DNA from: Theocolax elegans
Lineage: Eukaryota > Arthropoda > Insecta > Hymenoptera > Cerocephalidae
Length of the DNA: 64,000 nucleotides
Assembly (NCBI GenBank): GCA_026168455.1
Contig: CM047427.1
Coordinates: 18,117,201-18,181,200 of the forward strand
Reading direction: 5' to 3'
This document shows positions 1-11,800 of the stretch, one piece after another (the first letter of the stretch is position 1; every line of letters begins with the position of its first letter). Under the pieces are notes generated by a model. It saw only the letters and a list, made by a program, of their open reading frames with translations. It did no database searches and was not told the origin of the DNA. The translations under genes and the position numbers were made by a program.

Positions 1-970
1 TTTTCATTTACAAACAATTTTTCGGTTCTCACAGACAGATTTTCGAGAGAAAAAATTATTTATAGATACAAGTACTGTTTGGATTTGATTATATGTTTAC
101 TTAATTTATTACGAAAAATTATTATTTATTGCATTGTCAATTTACAACCAAATGCCGTTACTGTATTTGTTTCAAACGAAACGTTTTAATGCAATATTTT
201 GCCTTTATTTAAAAAATAAGGGTTTAATTGAATTCTTTTTTTTTTAATACGAATAACACAGACACACACTCTTGGAAATAATTTCTATTAATTAATTAAG
301 ATTGCGAGCACAACTTTAAAATGTTTTATATATAATTCACATTCGACAAATCTGTATGAATATACTTTTTTTCCAAGTACTTGATTGTTACTTATACTTT
401 TATGTACTTATAACGTGGGCACGTACGAAATTTAGGTGTGTATATTAAAAGGTCGAATAGGTCACTTCACTTAAGATAAGAGTAAAATATGTAAACATAC
501 CAACAAACGACAAACCTAGAAAATGAGGACTTTGTATAATTTTATTCTACGAAAAAATTACACTTGTTTCTTTTTAATAATTGCTATATGCGCGCGTGTA
601 CGTACCTACACAAAGAGAGTATCTCTCAATACATTTTATTTTTAAATATATGTAACATATATTTTATAAAAACAAAATTCTGTGTTAAATACTTTTTATA
701 TTTGCGTTTTTACTAAAGTAATTTTTTATTTCTATAATTTTACAAAATTACTAATAATATTAAAATTTAATCAATTAAATTATTTGATGCGTTTTAATCA
801 TTTCAAATTGTAATCAAAGTTTTTTATTGAATTCTCAATATATTTTGTTATTGTACAATTATTATTTTAAAATTTAATATATCAAGCGGTAAATAATATG
901 AATGCATTTCAGGAGTATACGATAAATAGATAAAAAGTCATTACTGTTAAAATAGGTACTTTAAATAAAA
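1..970. other. AT-rich non-coding stretch
   Basis: No supportable gene. The sequence is A/T-rich with short poly-T runs and no open frame resembling a known domain. By inference it is part of the large cnc intron that also holds vasa, since cnc exons are read on the minus strand to the right and its bZIP exons must lie to the left. Confidence 0.5.
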
Positions 971-974
971 TCAA

Positions 975-1145
975 CCTGAAAAATCGAAATTGCCGCTGCC
1001 GGAGTGCGCAAAGAGCGAAGCCGCCATTATTGATCACGTGACTCGCGAGAAAGGACCGGCCGGCACGAGCCACGGGCGCCACGGCTCTCTTCAAATTCAT
1101 TCCTCGTTTTGTAGCGCGAGGACGCACATCGTCCTGCCGATATTC
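975..1145 (+). promoter_or_regulatory. CpG-rich candidate vasa promoter / leader
   Basis: A sharp GC- and CpG-rich island in AT-rich DNA about 0.9 kb upstream of the vasa start codon. It contains a GCCGCCATTA sequence resembling a YY1/Pho site (about 1020-1029) followed closely by a palindromic E-box in TCACGTGA (about 1035-1042). The start codon is preceded by a good splice acceptor (TTTTAAATTAG, then CTAAACA before ATGG), so a non-coding leader exon starting around here is likely. I could not fix its donor. The island could equally serve a transcript leaving to the left. Confidence 0.45.
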
Positions 1146-2036
1146 ACTTTCACCAGCAAGTCTTTTTAAACCTTTTTTTATTGAAAATTTTCGTTGATTC
1201 GAAAACTGAAGAATAGTTTCTACATTCTAGTTTTTAAGAAAAATTAGAGTTCAATACAAAAGGTTAGTCAATGATAAATAATTACTTTTATTCACTTTTA
1301 ACGGTTGCATGTAGGCGATTTCGTAGAATCTCAAATGTTCACGCGGTCGATAGAATTCGCGGAAATGCTTTGAAATGTGAAACTTGTCGGATTGTGCGAG
1401 AGACACTGTTTTTCCTTCCCGTAATAAAAGTTTTTTATTTTCTGCAATTGTTGTACGAAATTTTCGGCGAGTGTTTGCTGTCTTCTTTTTTTTTAAACCA
1501 GAGCTGCCTTTGTTTAATGTATTTTTTTTATTCACATTTTTTCCCAGAAATTTCTATACTAGAATAAAATACATTTTGTCCGTATTTATTTCCTTTTTTT
1601 TAAAATTGACCGCCTGTAGTGGTAAATTTATTAATTATCATTTTTTTTCGTAGAAAATTCAATACTGATAAAATACAATTTTTATAAAGAATGGTAAATT
1701 TGATTAACTTAAGTTAACATTATTATTTGTCCTTTATATGGGAATGTGGTGAGAAAAATTTGCCAGTATGATCAATTGAAAAATAAATATCATTCTTGCA
1801 TTTTTATTTTAAATATATTTTTATTGTAATTATGGTTAATTTAATAAATTTTTTTTGTAAATACTTCTATTTAAAGTTTATATGAAAACAAAAACATTTC
1901 ATTTAAGAAATAAAATATTTATATATGATTAAATGCAAGTTTTTAAAAAATGATAGTTATTCGAGTTTTTTAATTAATTATGTATGTAACTGATTATATT
2001 TTACATAATTTTCAAACATTTTAAATTAGCTAAACA

Positions 2037-5000
2037 ATGGAGGAAGACTGGGATGATAGTGCTCCTACAAATGTTAGTGCACCTGCAGTAAGTTTTATTT
2101 TTGTACTTCAAATAATTAATTATAAATTAAATATTTTTTAATTTATATTTTATATTAGAATAATAATGGCACAAAGTTTGGTAGAGGACGTGGTTTTCAT
2201 TCAAAACAGAAAGACAATTATAGTAATGAAAACAGTGGTAATAGTAGTGGTTTGGGAACGTTGGATAACAGTAATGATGACAGAAGGCCTGGTGGATCAT
2301 TTAGAGGAGGTCATTCTAAAGGGCCTGGTAGATTTAATAACAGTGGTGACAATGGTTTTGGAAATAATAGAAATGAAGTAAAAAAAGATGATGATGAGTG
2401 GGATGATGATTCTGATAATAGAGGCAACAAAGGCTTTGGAGACAATAATGGACAATCTAGTGGTTTTGGTAGTAATCGAGGATTTGGAGATGACAATGGA
2501 GGCCAATCGCGTGGTTTTGGAAGTAATAATCGAGGTTTTGGGAATGATAATGGAGGTCAGTCTCGTGGTTTTGGAAGTAATAATCGAGGCTTTGGGGATG
2601 ATAATGAAGGTCAATCGCGCGGATTTGGAGATGATGATCAGGTATAACAGAAATGTAAAAATTAAATTATTTTTAAATTCAGTTGATAATTATTTATAAA
2701 CAAAAGTTTTACTAAAAGACTTAAAAACATTTTAATTTTATCAGTATGTCTTACTATTTAAAATTCATTAATTGTAATAAACTAATCATGTATTTTTAGG
2801 GAAATAGAGAAAATCGAAGAGGTGGATATGGTGGTGGAAGAGGTAGAGGAAGTCGTGGAGGTAGAGGAGGTGGTTTTGGAAACCGTGACAGGGATAATGA
2901 TAATGGTGGCGGTGGAGATAGGGGGTTCAATGGTAATAGAGGATTTGGCGATAATAATGACAATGATGGAAATGAAGGTTCAGGATTTGGAGGAGGTAAG
3001 AATGAAAAAGAAACATATATAAAACCGTTGATAGTTATTCTATAAAATTATTTCATTAATAATCATTGTTTTATTTTTTTAATTTAACTAATTCTTATAT
3101 TTCTTTATGACTTTATTATATAAAAATTGATATTAAAATATGTTACACCAAATAATTTTTAGGTAGGGGTGGAGGTCGTGGCCGTGGTCGGGGTAGAGGT
3201 GGTGGTGGTGACAGAGGCGACAGAGGTGACAGAGATGGAGGAGATGGAGGAGATCGAAGGGAAAAACAAAATAGTGATCAGCCTGAGAAACCTCGCGAGA
3301 TTTATATACCAGTTGAACGTTCTGAAGATGATCTCTATGATAGTGGTGTTAAAGCTGGTATTAATTTTAGGTAAACTAAGTTTTAATTATACACTGTGGC
3401 TATATGTATTTATTATAACACAAATTAATAAAATTAAAATTCATTAACAGTAAATACGACGATATTGAGGTTAAAGTCTCTGGAGATGATGTGCCCGCAT
3501 TTATAAATTCGTTTGAAGAAGCAAATTTGAGAGAAATTATTGCAGACAATGTGAAAAGATCGAATTATAATGTACCTACACCAATTCAAAAATATGCTAT
3601 TCCTATTATAATGGCAGATAGAGACTTAATAGGCTGCTCTCAAACTGGTTCGGGAAAGACTGCAGCCTTTTTACTTCCCATAATACATAAACTTTTGGAA
3701 GAATCAAGAGATTATTCGGACATGTCATCGCATAACTGTGTTGAACCAAGAGCATTGATTATGGCACCAACAAGAGAATTGGCATCGCAAATTTATGATG
3801 AAGCTAGAAAATTTGCTAAAAATTCTATTCTTAAAATTCATATTGTTTACGGTGGCGCATCAGTAGGACATCAAACAAAAAGGATATTTACTGGTTGTGA
3901 CATTTTGGTTGCCACTCCTGGGAGATTGCTTGATATGGTAGGAAGAGGAAAAATTGTTTTTCAATCAATACAATATGTAGTCTTGGATGAAGCTGACAGA
4001 ATGTTAGATATGGGTTTTCAGGCAGACATTGAAAAAGCAAGTATCAATTATGTATATAAGAGTGAAATAATGCTACAGTGAATTTATAAAAATTGATATT
4101 AATAAACAAGTTTTAATCATTTACTTTTTTTTAGATATTACGTCATGAAACGATGGTACCAACTGGTGAACGCAGAACTTTAATGTTCTCTGCTACATTC
4201 CCGTCACAAGTTCAAGAACTAGCTCGAAAATATTTGAACAATTATGTTTTTGTTGTTGTGGGAATAATCGGCGCAGCTTGTGCCGATGTTGAACAAATCT
4301 TTTTGGAAGTAAAAAAGACAGATAAACTTGATAAAATAGTAGAACTTTTAGGAATCGAGATGAATAATAATACTATTAATGGTACCTTGATATTCGTTAA
4401 GGAAAAGAGTGGGGCCGATTTCTTAGCATCATTTTTGGCAGAAAAAAGATTTAGTACCACAAGTATACACGGAGACAGATTACAAAGAGAACGCGAAGAA
4501 GCTATCAATGATTTTAAGGTAAAGAAAATTAAAATTATGAATCGAAAGTTAATATTTATTCACGTACAATATTGTTTTTAGAGTGAGAGAAGATCAATTT
4601 TGGTAGGAACCGCTGTTGCTGCTCGAGGATTAGACATGTGCAACGTTTCGCATGTCATAAATTATGATTTGCCTGACAATATTGTCGAGTACATTCATAA
4701 AATTGGAAGAACTGGTCGATGCGGAAATAAAGGGAAAGCAACAAGTTTTTATGATGGACGAATGGACAGAAATCTACAAGGAGATTTAGTAAGAATTTTA
4801 CGTGAAGTCGGTCAAGAAGTACCTGCATGGTTGGAAACTGGTGCAGGAGATGGATCCTATGAGGCATCTAAATTTGGAGCAGAGGATATTCGAAGTGTAC
4901 GTAATTGTAAACTTGAATTCGAAAATTTGAATTATTTGCTATTACTCCAACGGATAATATCAATTACTTTTCATTTTTTCATATATATATATATGAAATT

Positions 5001-5147
5001 TATTTGTTAAAATATAAATCTAAAAAATTTTTATTTTTATACTCTCATATTAATATGTTGAATTAATTTCAATTTTAGTTTTCTGATGTACAAAGCTCAT
5101 CTAAAGGTGCAGCTCAACCAGTAGAAGAGGATGATGATTGGTCATAA
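2037..5147 (+). CDS. vas: Vasa, DEAD-box RNA helicase (DDX4 family), complete
   Basis: ATP-dependent RNA helicase of germ cells, known in animals for nuage/germ-plasm function and piRNA amplification. Eight coding exons are joined by phase: 2037-2087, 2159-2641, 2800-2995, 3163-3370, 3451-4036, 4135-4518, 4582-4896, 5079-5147 (2,292 bases, 763 residues). The N-terminus starts MEEDWDD and residues 18-310 are Gly/Arg/Asn-rich with RGG and RGFG repeats; no CCHC zinc knuckle is visible. Helicase motifs: Q motif with PTPIQ (355-359), motif I SQTGSGKT (376-383), PTRELA (419-424), TPGRL (468-472), DEAD (492-495), SAT (527-529), motif V around TAVAARGLD (646-654), motif [10 protein letters not shown] (675-682). 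The tail is acidic and ends DDDWS, as in Vasa and unlike DDX3/PL10. All introns are GT-AG except intron 5, which reads GC-AG. Oddities are Ser in motif I where Ala is usual, and Lys676 where Arg is usual in motif VI. The gene lies opposite to, and apparently inside an intron of, cnc. Confidence 0.96.
2447..2641 (+). repeat. Coding minisatellite in vasa exon 2
   Basis: A 54-bp unit, encoding 18 residues of the pattern [18 protein letters not shown], repeats in register from 2498, 2552 and 2606, with a shorter degenerate unit before it from about 2447. It encodes the RGFG-repeat part of the disordered N-terminus, a likely site of arginine methylation and phase separation in Vasa proteins (family knowledge). 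Confidence 0.85.
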
Positions 5148-5430
5148 ACGAAGTTATAAGATTTCGTTAAATAAAAGTATGTAAGGGTTGTAATTATCTA
5201 AGTTTAAAATATTTAAGTAACATTTAATGTCTTAATATATTATTTTCACAACGACTAAGTTGTGTATATTAAAATACGACTCTTAAGTATTGTTTTACAC
5301 AGATAAAAAAATAATTAATGAAAAAAGACAATTATTGTTTTGACAAAGTTAATGCCAAAGGCTACGTTTAATCAACATAACATAAGTATGTTTATATTTT
5401 TTTACTAAATAAACTTTTCTAATAAAAATT
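5148..5430 (+). other. vasa 3' untranslated region with two poly(A) signals
   Basis: After the TAA stop (5145-5147) there is an AATAAA at 5170-5175 and another at 5408-5413, both in A/T-rich sequence. Either could end the transcript. The first cnc exon met on the other strand starts only 468 bp after the vasa stop, so the two transcripts run toward each other here. Confidence 0.6.
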
Positions 5431-5614
5431 ATAAGCTGTTTTCTTTGTTAGCCAAATATTAGTCTTTAATCAAAATTACAAGTGAATGTATCACTGTTGA
5501 TAACAGTTGATCAAATTTATAAAAATAGATATTTTACGGAAATCAATAAGAATGAAATAATTAACAAAACTTATTTAAAAACAATGAGTGAAAAAAAATT
5601 AAAAGTAAACGTAC

Positions 5615-5851
5615 CGTCACTGACATTGAACGCAAGGTCTTCATTATTCCAACCCAATTGTTCATCCAATAAAGCTGAAAATATAGAATCCGTAGTCTGA
5701 TTCATAGTATCCGCCGCACTCGCATTTGGATAATACATCATATCGTTAGGTTCGGTCTTGTACCCCGTCGCGTTATCGGGCCCCATGGGTTCACTACTGT
5801 TAGTCAAATTCATAGAGGTTGCGACGGCTGAACCAAGATTCGAAGGCCCAC
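5615..5851 (-). CDS. cnc: cnc exon: NLTNSSEP / TEPNDMMYY segment
   Basis: Acceptor CATATTTCAG before 5851; donor after GACG with GTACGT (intron from 5614). A codon split across the previous junction gives Gly. It encodes GPSNLGSAVATSMNLTNSSE, TEPNDMMYYPNASA and SIFSALLDEQLGWNNEDLAF, ending in a split codon. The next exon is not in the window: the 5.6 kb to the left carries vasa and no bZIP sequence. Confidence 0.88.
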
Positions 5852-8800
5852 CTGAAATATGAAGAAGTTTTAGCTCGAACAGCCAAAGTATTTGTATTTT
5901 GTTTTAGCATAGGGAAAATAAATACTGACCAGTATTGTGATAGGAACCAGTAGAATTGAGATCGCCGACTGGTGGTGCCAGGGTTGCGTTATGTAGTAAA
6001 ACGTTGCGTTGGCTCGATTCGTAATGGCCAGTACCGAGACTCGTATAGCTAGGATGGTGATGGTGGTGGTGTCCCGGATGGGCAAAATGATCGCCGCCAC
6101 CTGCGACCGAGAAGAAAGGGGCAATGTCGGGCCAACGTTGCTCCATGCTCACCGTTCGCACGAACGGTACTCGACTCTGTAAAATCACATTGTTTAACAT
6201 AATTCCCTTTCTTCTGATAATCATAATTATAAAGTAATTATTTACTAGATAATATAATAATTTTAAAAATTGATAGTAATTTATCTGATACGTTGTTTCT
6301 TTGGATCTTTTATTATATTTATCAACACATTATAGTGTTGAAAAAATCTACTATATTTTAAGTAACCAGTATTTGCGCTCATTATGTATGATAATTATGA
6401 AGAAATATAGAATTATTAATTGAACATAGTTTCTTTTGTTAAATTAAAAATTGATATTATACTAGACATTTCCTTATTATGTGTAATTTTAATAAAAGTA
6501 AATACAAGAAGTTGTGGGAAAAGCACAATTACTATTGAACAATAAAGTTTATTAACTTCCATGTAATTCTCTAAATGGAAATAAATCGAGTACCAATACC
6601 TAAAAAAATGTCAAACCCTCACGAAGTATTCAAAGTCGATATTTCAAAATACATCAGACGGATTAAAAAAAGAAGAAAAGAAAAGAACGAAGGCATTAAT
6701 TTTGAAGCCGAGTGGAGATGCCTATCTTATCGAAACAAAACTCAAGACCAGCTTGTCAATCAAACCTGGATGAGGTATAAAACCATTAATATCGTCGCGA
6801 CACCTACGCCGCCGCGGGATACGAAAACCATGACAGGTTCTACCCGCCATCGAGAATTGCCTCCGCATATGTGTCAATTAATATTACTCACGTGCGCATC
6901 CAAGAACTTTAATTTTTATTTGTTTCTATACTTTAATTTCTAGTCCTTTTTATACATACATCAACATTTTTAAAAAGTTTTTAGTATTCCATCGGAAATC
7001 TTTGTTTTAAATAATTAAATTGCGTATTATTCAATTTTATTAGAATACTGGAACATAAATGCACTGTATAAATCGACAAATTGGTAATTTTGCAAATATT
7101 CAAAACATTCGTATTTTGTTATTTAAAATTGTAATGGATTACAATTGTATATGGAATAATTTTGTACATTTAAAGATTAGTTTTTCAAAAATTATTTATA
7201 AAATGACGTAAATAATATATTTAAGAGAACAATTTTTTACACGCTTAAAATACAACACTGAAATCTTAAAGAGCTTAATATGTAAAACTGACTAGAAGTA
7301 AGTTGTAAGTTATTGAATTAGTTTAACTAATAACGGATACGCAAACGGATGTTTAAAAAAATAATAAAACGTTCAAGAAAACATAGCATAGATCGAAAAG
7401 AAAATGCCGGAAGTTACTTAAAATTGGTATGCAATTCGCTATTAACCTCAGCTGAATCGCTAAAATTAAGAAAAAATTATGTAACCAAATACAAATGTTA
7501 TGCAAAATTCATATTTGAGATTTTGGGAATCGAAGTGGATCAGTATAATTTTGAATTATGTGAAAATTATAAATATCTATAAACTTACATTGTATACGCT
7601 GTTGTGTCATAATTATAATATAAAAACATTTAGCTTTATTCTGTATGATATATAAATGAACTTTAAAAATTATTCCTTATATTACATCCACTTATTACTA
7701 CATAAATTAAAAAAAAGAGTTAAGTTATTTTTAAGAGTGTATACTGACTACTAAATAATTTAATATTAGTTATTAAAAATAAATGGTTTTCGACCTTTCA
7801 TATATACACAAAAAAACATTTTTTTAACCCGATGCGTAACAGTAAACTACAGTTAAAATTTTGTTCGTGCGAGCACTTGATAAAGAGAACTTGATATTTG
7901 CAAATTACATCGCATTAAAAAATTGGAAAAAAATCCCAAACGCGTTACTCAATAATTTACCAAAAGACAAACCAGCTTCACGCTTCCCTCAAGAAAAACG
8001 ATAAAATATATCATTGTTAAAAGGTAAGGAAACTGCTCGGTAAACATCTTAGCGTCCGAATAGAAATCGTCGAAAAATGAAGCGTTATGGAAAAAAGAGG
8101 AAAAAAACAAAGCGTCATTACCACGGGCGCACGCATCATTGAATTCTAATCAATTAAATGGCCGTTTCGCGGTCGTTCGCTCTCGCGCGGCGTAAACGCG
8201 GTAGTCGGCTTAATGCGCGCATGAAAAAAAAAGGAAAAAGGAAAAAGGAAGAAAAAAAAGAAAAAAGTACAGTAGAAGATGGAAGGTTAGGTGAAGTGAG
8301 GAAGGAGGGATTGTTGCGGGTCGCCATCAATCAGCGAGCTCTCGGCGCAATCTGGCGAGGCTCTCGAAAGAATCGCTCGTCAGCGCATCTGCTGTGATTT
8401 TATATATACATCTACATGCACGTGTATATACCCGTAACATGTGTGTGCGCTTTCTACGAGCGCTACCTGTACCGTCGTCTCGGTTTTAACCCTTATATTT
8501 TTAAAATTCAGCTGTTGCCTGCGTGGAACGCTGTATTGGATAATTTTGGCAAGTTCGACTCAGAATGCGTATCCCGATGTATTCGTAATCGTTGATTTGA
8601 TTTACTTATCGAGTCGTGCAAGTGTACAAGATTGAACGAACGATCACGGTAAAACTTACTGTATTTTCTACGGCACCGAGGAAGCGTATTTTAGTAACTT
8701 TTTGCTTCAAATATCGTACCAAGATTAAGCGTTTAATTTATTCAAAATTCGCGTGTCGGTTTGTCCAGTCGCATCTTCCACGCCAAGATTTTCCCAGAAT

Positions 8801-11800
8801 CCAGCAATAACAACAACAACAACAGTAATAATAATAATAATAATAGTAATTGAAAACGAAAGAAGAAGAGATCGAGGACAAGATATTCGAGTAACAAAAA
8901 TGGTGAAACCCAGCGGGGACGCGATTCCAACGAGTAATCGACAGACATGAAAAGCGCATGCGCATAAATCATAAAGCGCCCGGTAGCCAAGACTCGAGGA
9001 ATGCGTGGCGCATTCATTCGCTACGCGGTGAAGCTTCCAACCCTTCCTTTTTTCCCTTCCCCCTTCCTACTGTGGGAAACTTGCCGGTGGTATATCGATG
9101 TCCAGTGTAATTGCAAATTGAAACTGTCGGCAGAGCTTGCAAAAAGCTCCGTGAGCAATCGTTGGGTAAACGACGCTTAGGTACTTTCCACACTCCTTTT
9201 TCTTTTTACACAACTGATGTAGGACTTGATTGTCTATATAGGTGCAGTGTATTAATTTTTGATTGATACATACGTATTCCTTCCTTCAACGACACCAGCA
9301 ACATTCCTTCAGAAGTTTATCAAACGTATTATTTCAAAGTTTTCAAAAAATTTTTAATCATTGTAATCTCATTCAATATCTGCGTTTCTTTATAAACGAA
9401 TAATTGTTCAATCCAATTAAAAAAGTTCAATATTTTTTCAATAAAAATAAAAATATGGAATAGAAAAGTAAGAAGCATCGCACGTTTAAACATCTGATTG
9501 GCAGATTAGCAGTGATTTACCGTCGAATTCGATATCAATTTGAAATAGCAATAAATGTACCCATATACGAAAGAAATAAGAAGAACACGAAGAAGAAAAA
9601 AAAGAGAATCGTATATAATCTCTTAACCCTCGAGTCGATTTATCGAAGACCACCGTATTAATCATACGATATATGCCACAATCAACGGATTAACGGGGAA
9701 AAAAAGCTCGGTAAGCGGGCTCGCGCTCTTAATGTTTCTTTGAGCCTCACAATCGTGCATCGTCACTCAATTTTCTCTTATTAATATTGTCCCTACACTT
9801 TGGCAAACTTCCGAGTCGACGATTTTGCGGGATGCAAGTCAATTGGGATGAACAATGTCCTGACATATATATTTATTCTCTAAATTTACGCGTTTATTAC
9901 TTTGAGATTGAGAATAATTATTAATTAAAATATTAATTTTTTTTTATTTTTTACATTCACCATAGAGCGTAATGATGAATAAATAACATTACAAAGATTT
10001 TTAAACACAAATATTTCGAAATCATTATTTATAATTTTTTAAAGAAATGTTTAAAAAATATCTTCTGGGATGCCGAATCTATGTGTCTTAGAAACTCGAC
10101 TAAAATATTAAATTTGAATAATCTAGAATTATTTTGAAATTAAATCCTGCATAAATGCGAATACAACTATATAATTTTTTCTTAATATTTTTTATTATTA
10201 ATTTGATCACACACGTCTCATTGTTTGTAAATACGAAATAAAACATTCACTACATTTAATAAGAAATTTATTTTCATTTAACGCTACAAAAAGATTATCA
10301 ACATAAATTTCTGTTTCTTCTAAACGGCAACAAAAACACAAGAATTCAAACGACAATATTTACAATACACACAGACACGTAAACCAATCAAATTAAGTAA
10401 AGAAAAAAAACTCGGAGAATTTCTTTTTACCTACGCTCTCGAGTATTTACTTAACGCCTTAAATACATAAGGAAATACGGATGAATACCAAAAAAATATT
10501 CATCTATATATCTCTACAACAAAATCTAATTTTTTCTTTTTTAGATAATTTATATGTACGTGTATATAAAACGAGTACTATACACAAAAAATTAATTAAT
10601 AATTTCGCTAGATTGCACAGATTTTTTTTTTCTTTTGCATTCCGTGACGAAAAATGCAAATGAATATGCAGAGACATACGCGAAGGATGCGCGTCAAGGT
10701 TCGTTTGACTAGGGCGTTTTTAAATTGATGGTTAAATATTGCGAACAGGAACCGTATATCCGTGTAGAGTCGTCGGATACAGTCGGATGACGATTTTTAG
10801 ACTTTATTTAACGATATTTTACGTCTACTTATACATTGATCTTATTGAAATTAGCACGTTAAAGAAATTGAATTTGTGATGTCAATGATTTGAAGTTGGA
10901 TGAGAACGGTTGGTAATAACTAGATAGTTTTTGCACGGGTATCAAAGCAGGCGGTTATTATTATTTTTTAAATTATTTATTCGTACCTTAATGTATCGCG
11001 TATCTTACTTTAATAACAAATTGTAAAATTATCTGCATTCTATCGGAATATGAAAAATTTAAATAATAGAGAAAAAAATGTATTTAAAAGATAAAAAACA
11101 AATAATACATGACACGCGTTAATCAAAAACAAATGTAATTTTTGTATTTGTAAAATAAGTACGAAAAAAAGCGAAGAAATAGCCGTCAATTCGTTTCGTG
11201 CAGTAGTTCGTATCGCTAAATTATCTGAAATTTTCAGAAGCGACGAAAGAAGATGAGTAATTTGCGGTGCGCGACAAAAAAGTTTAAGGGAAGCGGCATT
11301 TTTTTTAATACAGATGCGATTTAAGCGCTTTTACGAGAAATTTCCACTAAAAATACCGAAACGAATTGTACATCCTCGCGCTAAATTAAATATTAATTTT
11401 CATAATGTGAACATATATAGTGTGTGTATATATATATATATATGTATAAAATACACTACGGAGATAAAAATTCTTCCAACACAGTAACCAGTTTTTCGTA
11501 ACGAGTCACTTGAAAATTGCTCGTAAACACTTCAACCTGGGCATCGATCGAAAATCTATAAGAAGTATTGCATATGCAATTATTTTATGATAGACTTGCG
11601 ACGTCGACCTTGCTTACGGGGCCTCTCTCTCTCTCTCTCTCTCTTTCTTTAATTTTTTTTTACTTTGTATTCTCAATGATTTAAAACGTCGAAATCAAAT
11701 GTCGCGGGTATGCAAATGCCGTAGGATTGTTATCGGTTTTATGCGAGCGGATAGTGACTTTATGTGCTTTAAATATATTGGTATTTAGATATTTTTTGTT

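Noticed and set aside
1251..1535. Basic minus-strand open frame (MNKKNTLNKGSS...) as the missing cnc bZIP exon
   Set aside because: Lys/Arg-rich but without the CNC basic-region pattern or leucine heptads, and it overlaps open frames on the other strand in low-complexity sequence.
2037..5147. Belle/DDX3 (PL10) instead of Vasa
   Set aside because: The DWDD start, the acidic tail ending in a tryptophan, and the PREIYIPVE and GINFSKYD segments are Vasa-like; DDX3 has a different N-terminus and a Ser/Gly-rich tail.
6575..6943. 122-codon plus-strand open frame as a gene within the cnc intron
   Set aside because: No recognisable domain, no clear promoter or splice context, and its last third drifts into A/T-rich low-complexity residues; kept only as a note in the intron entry.
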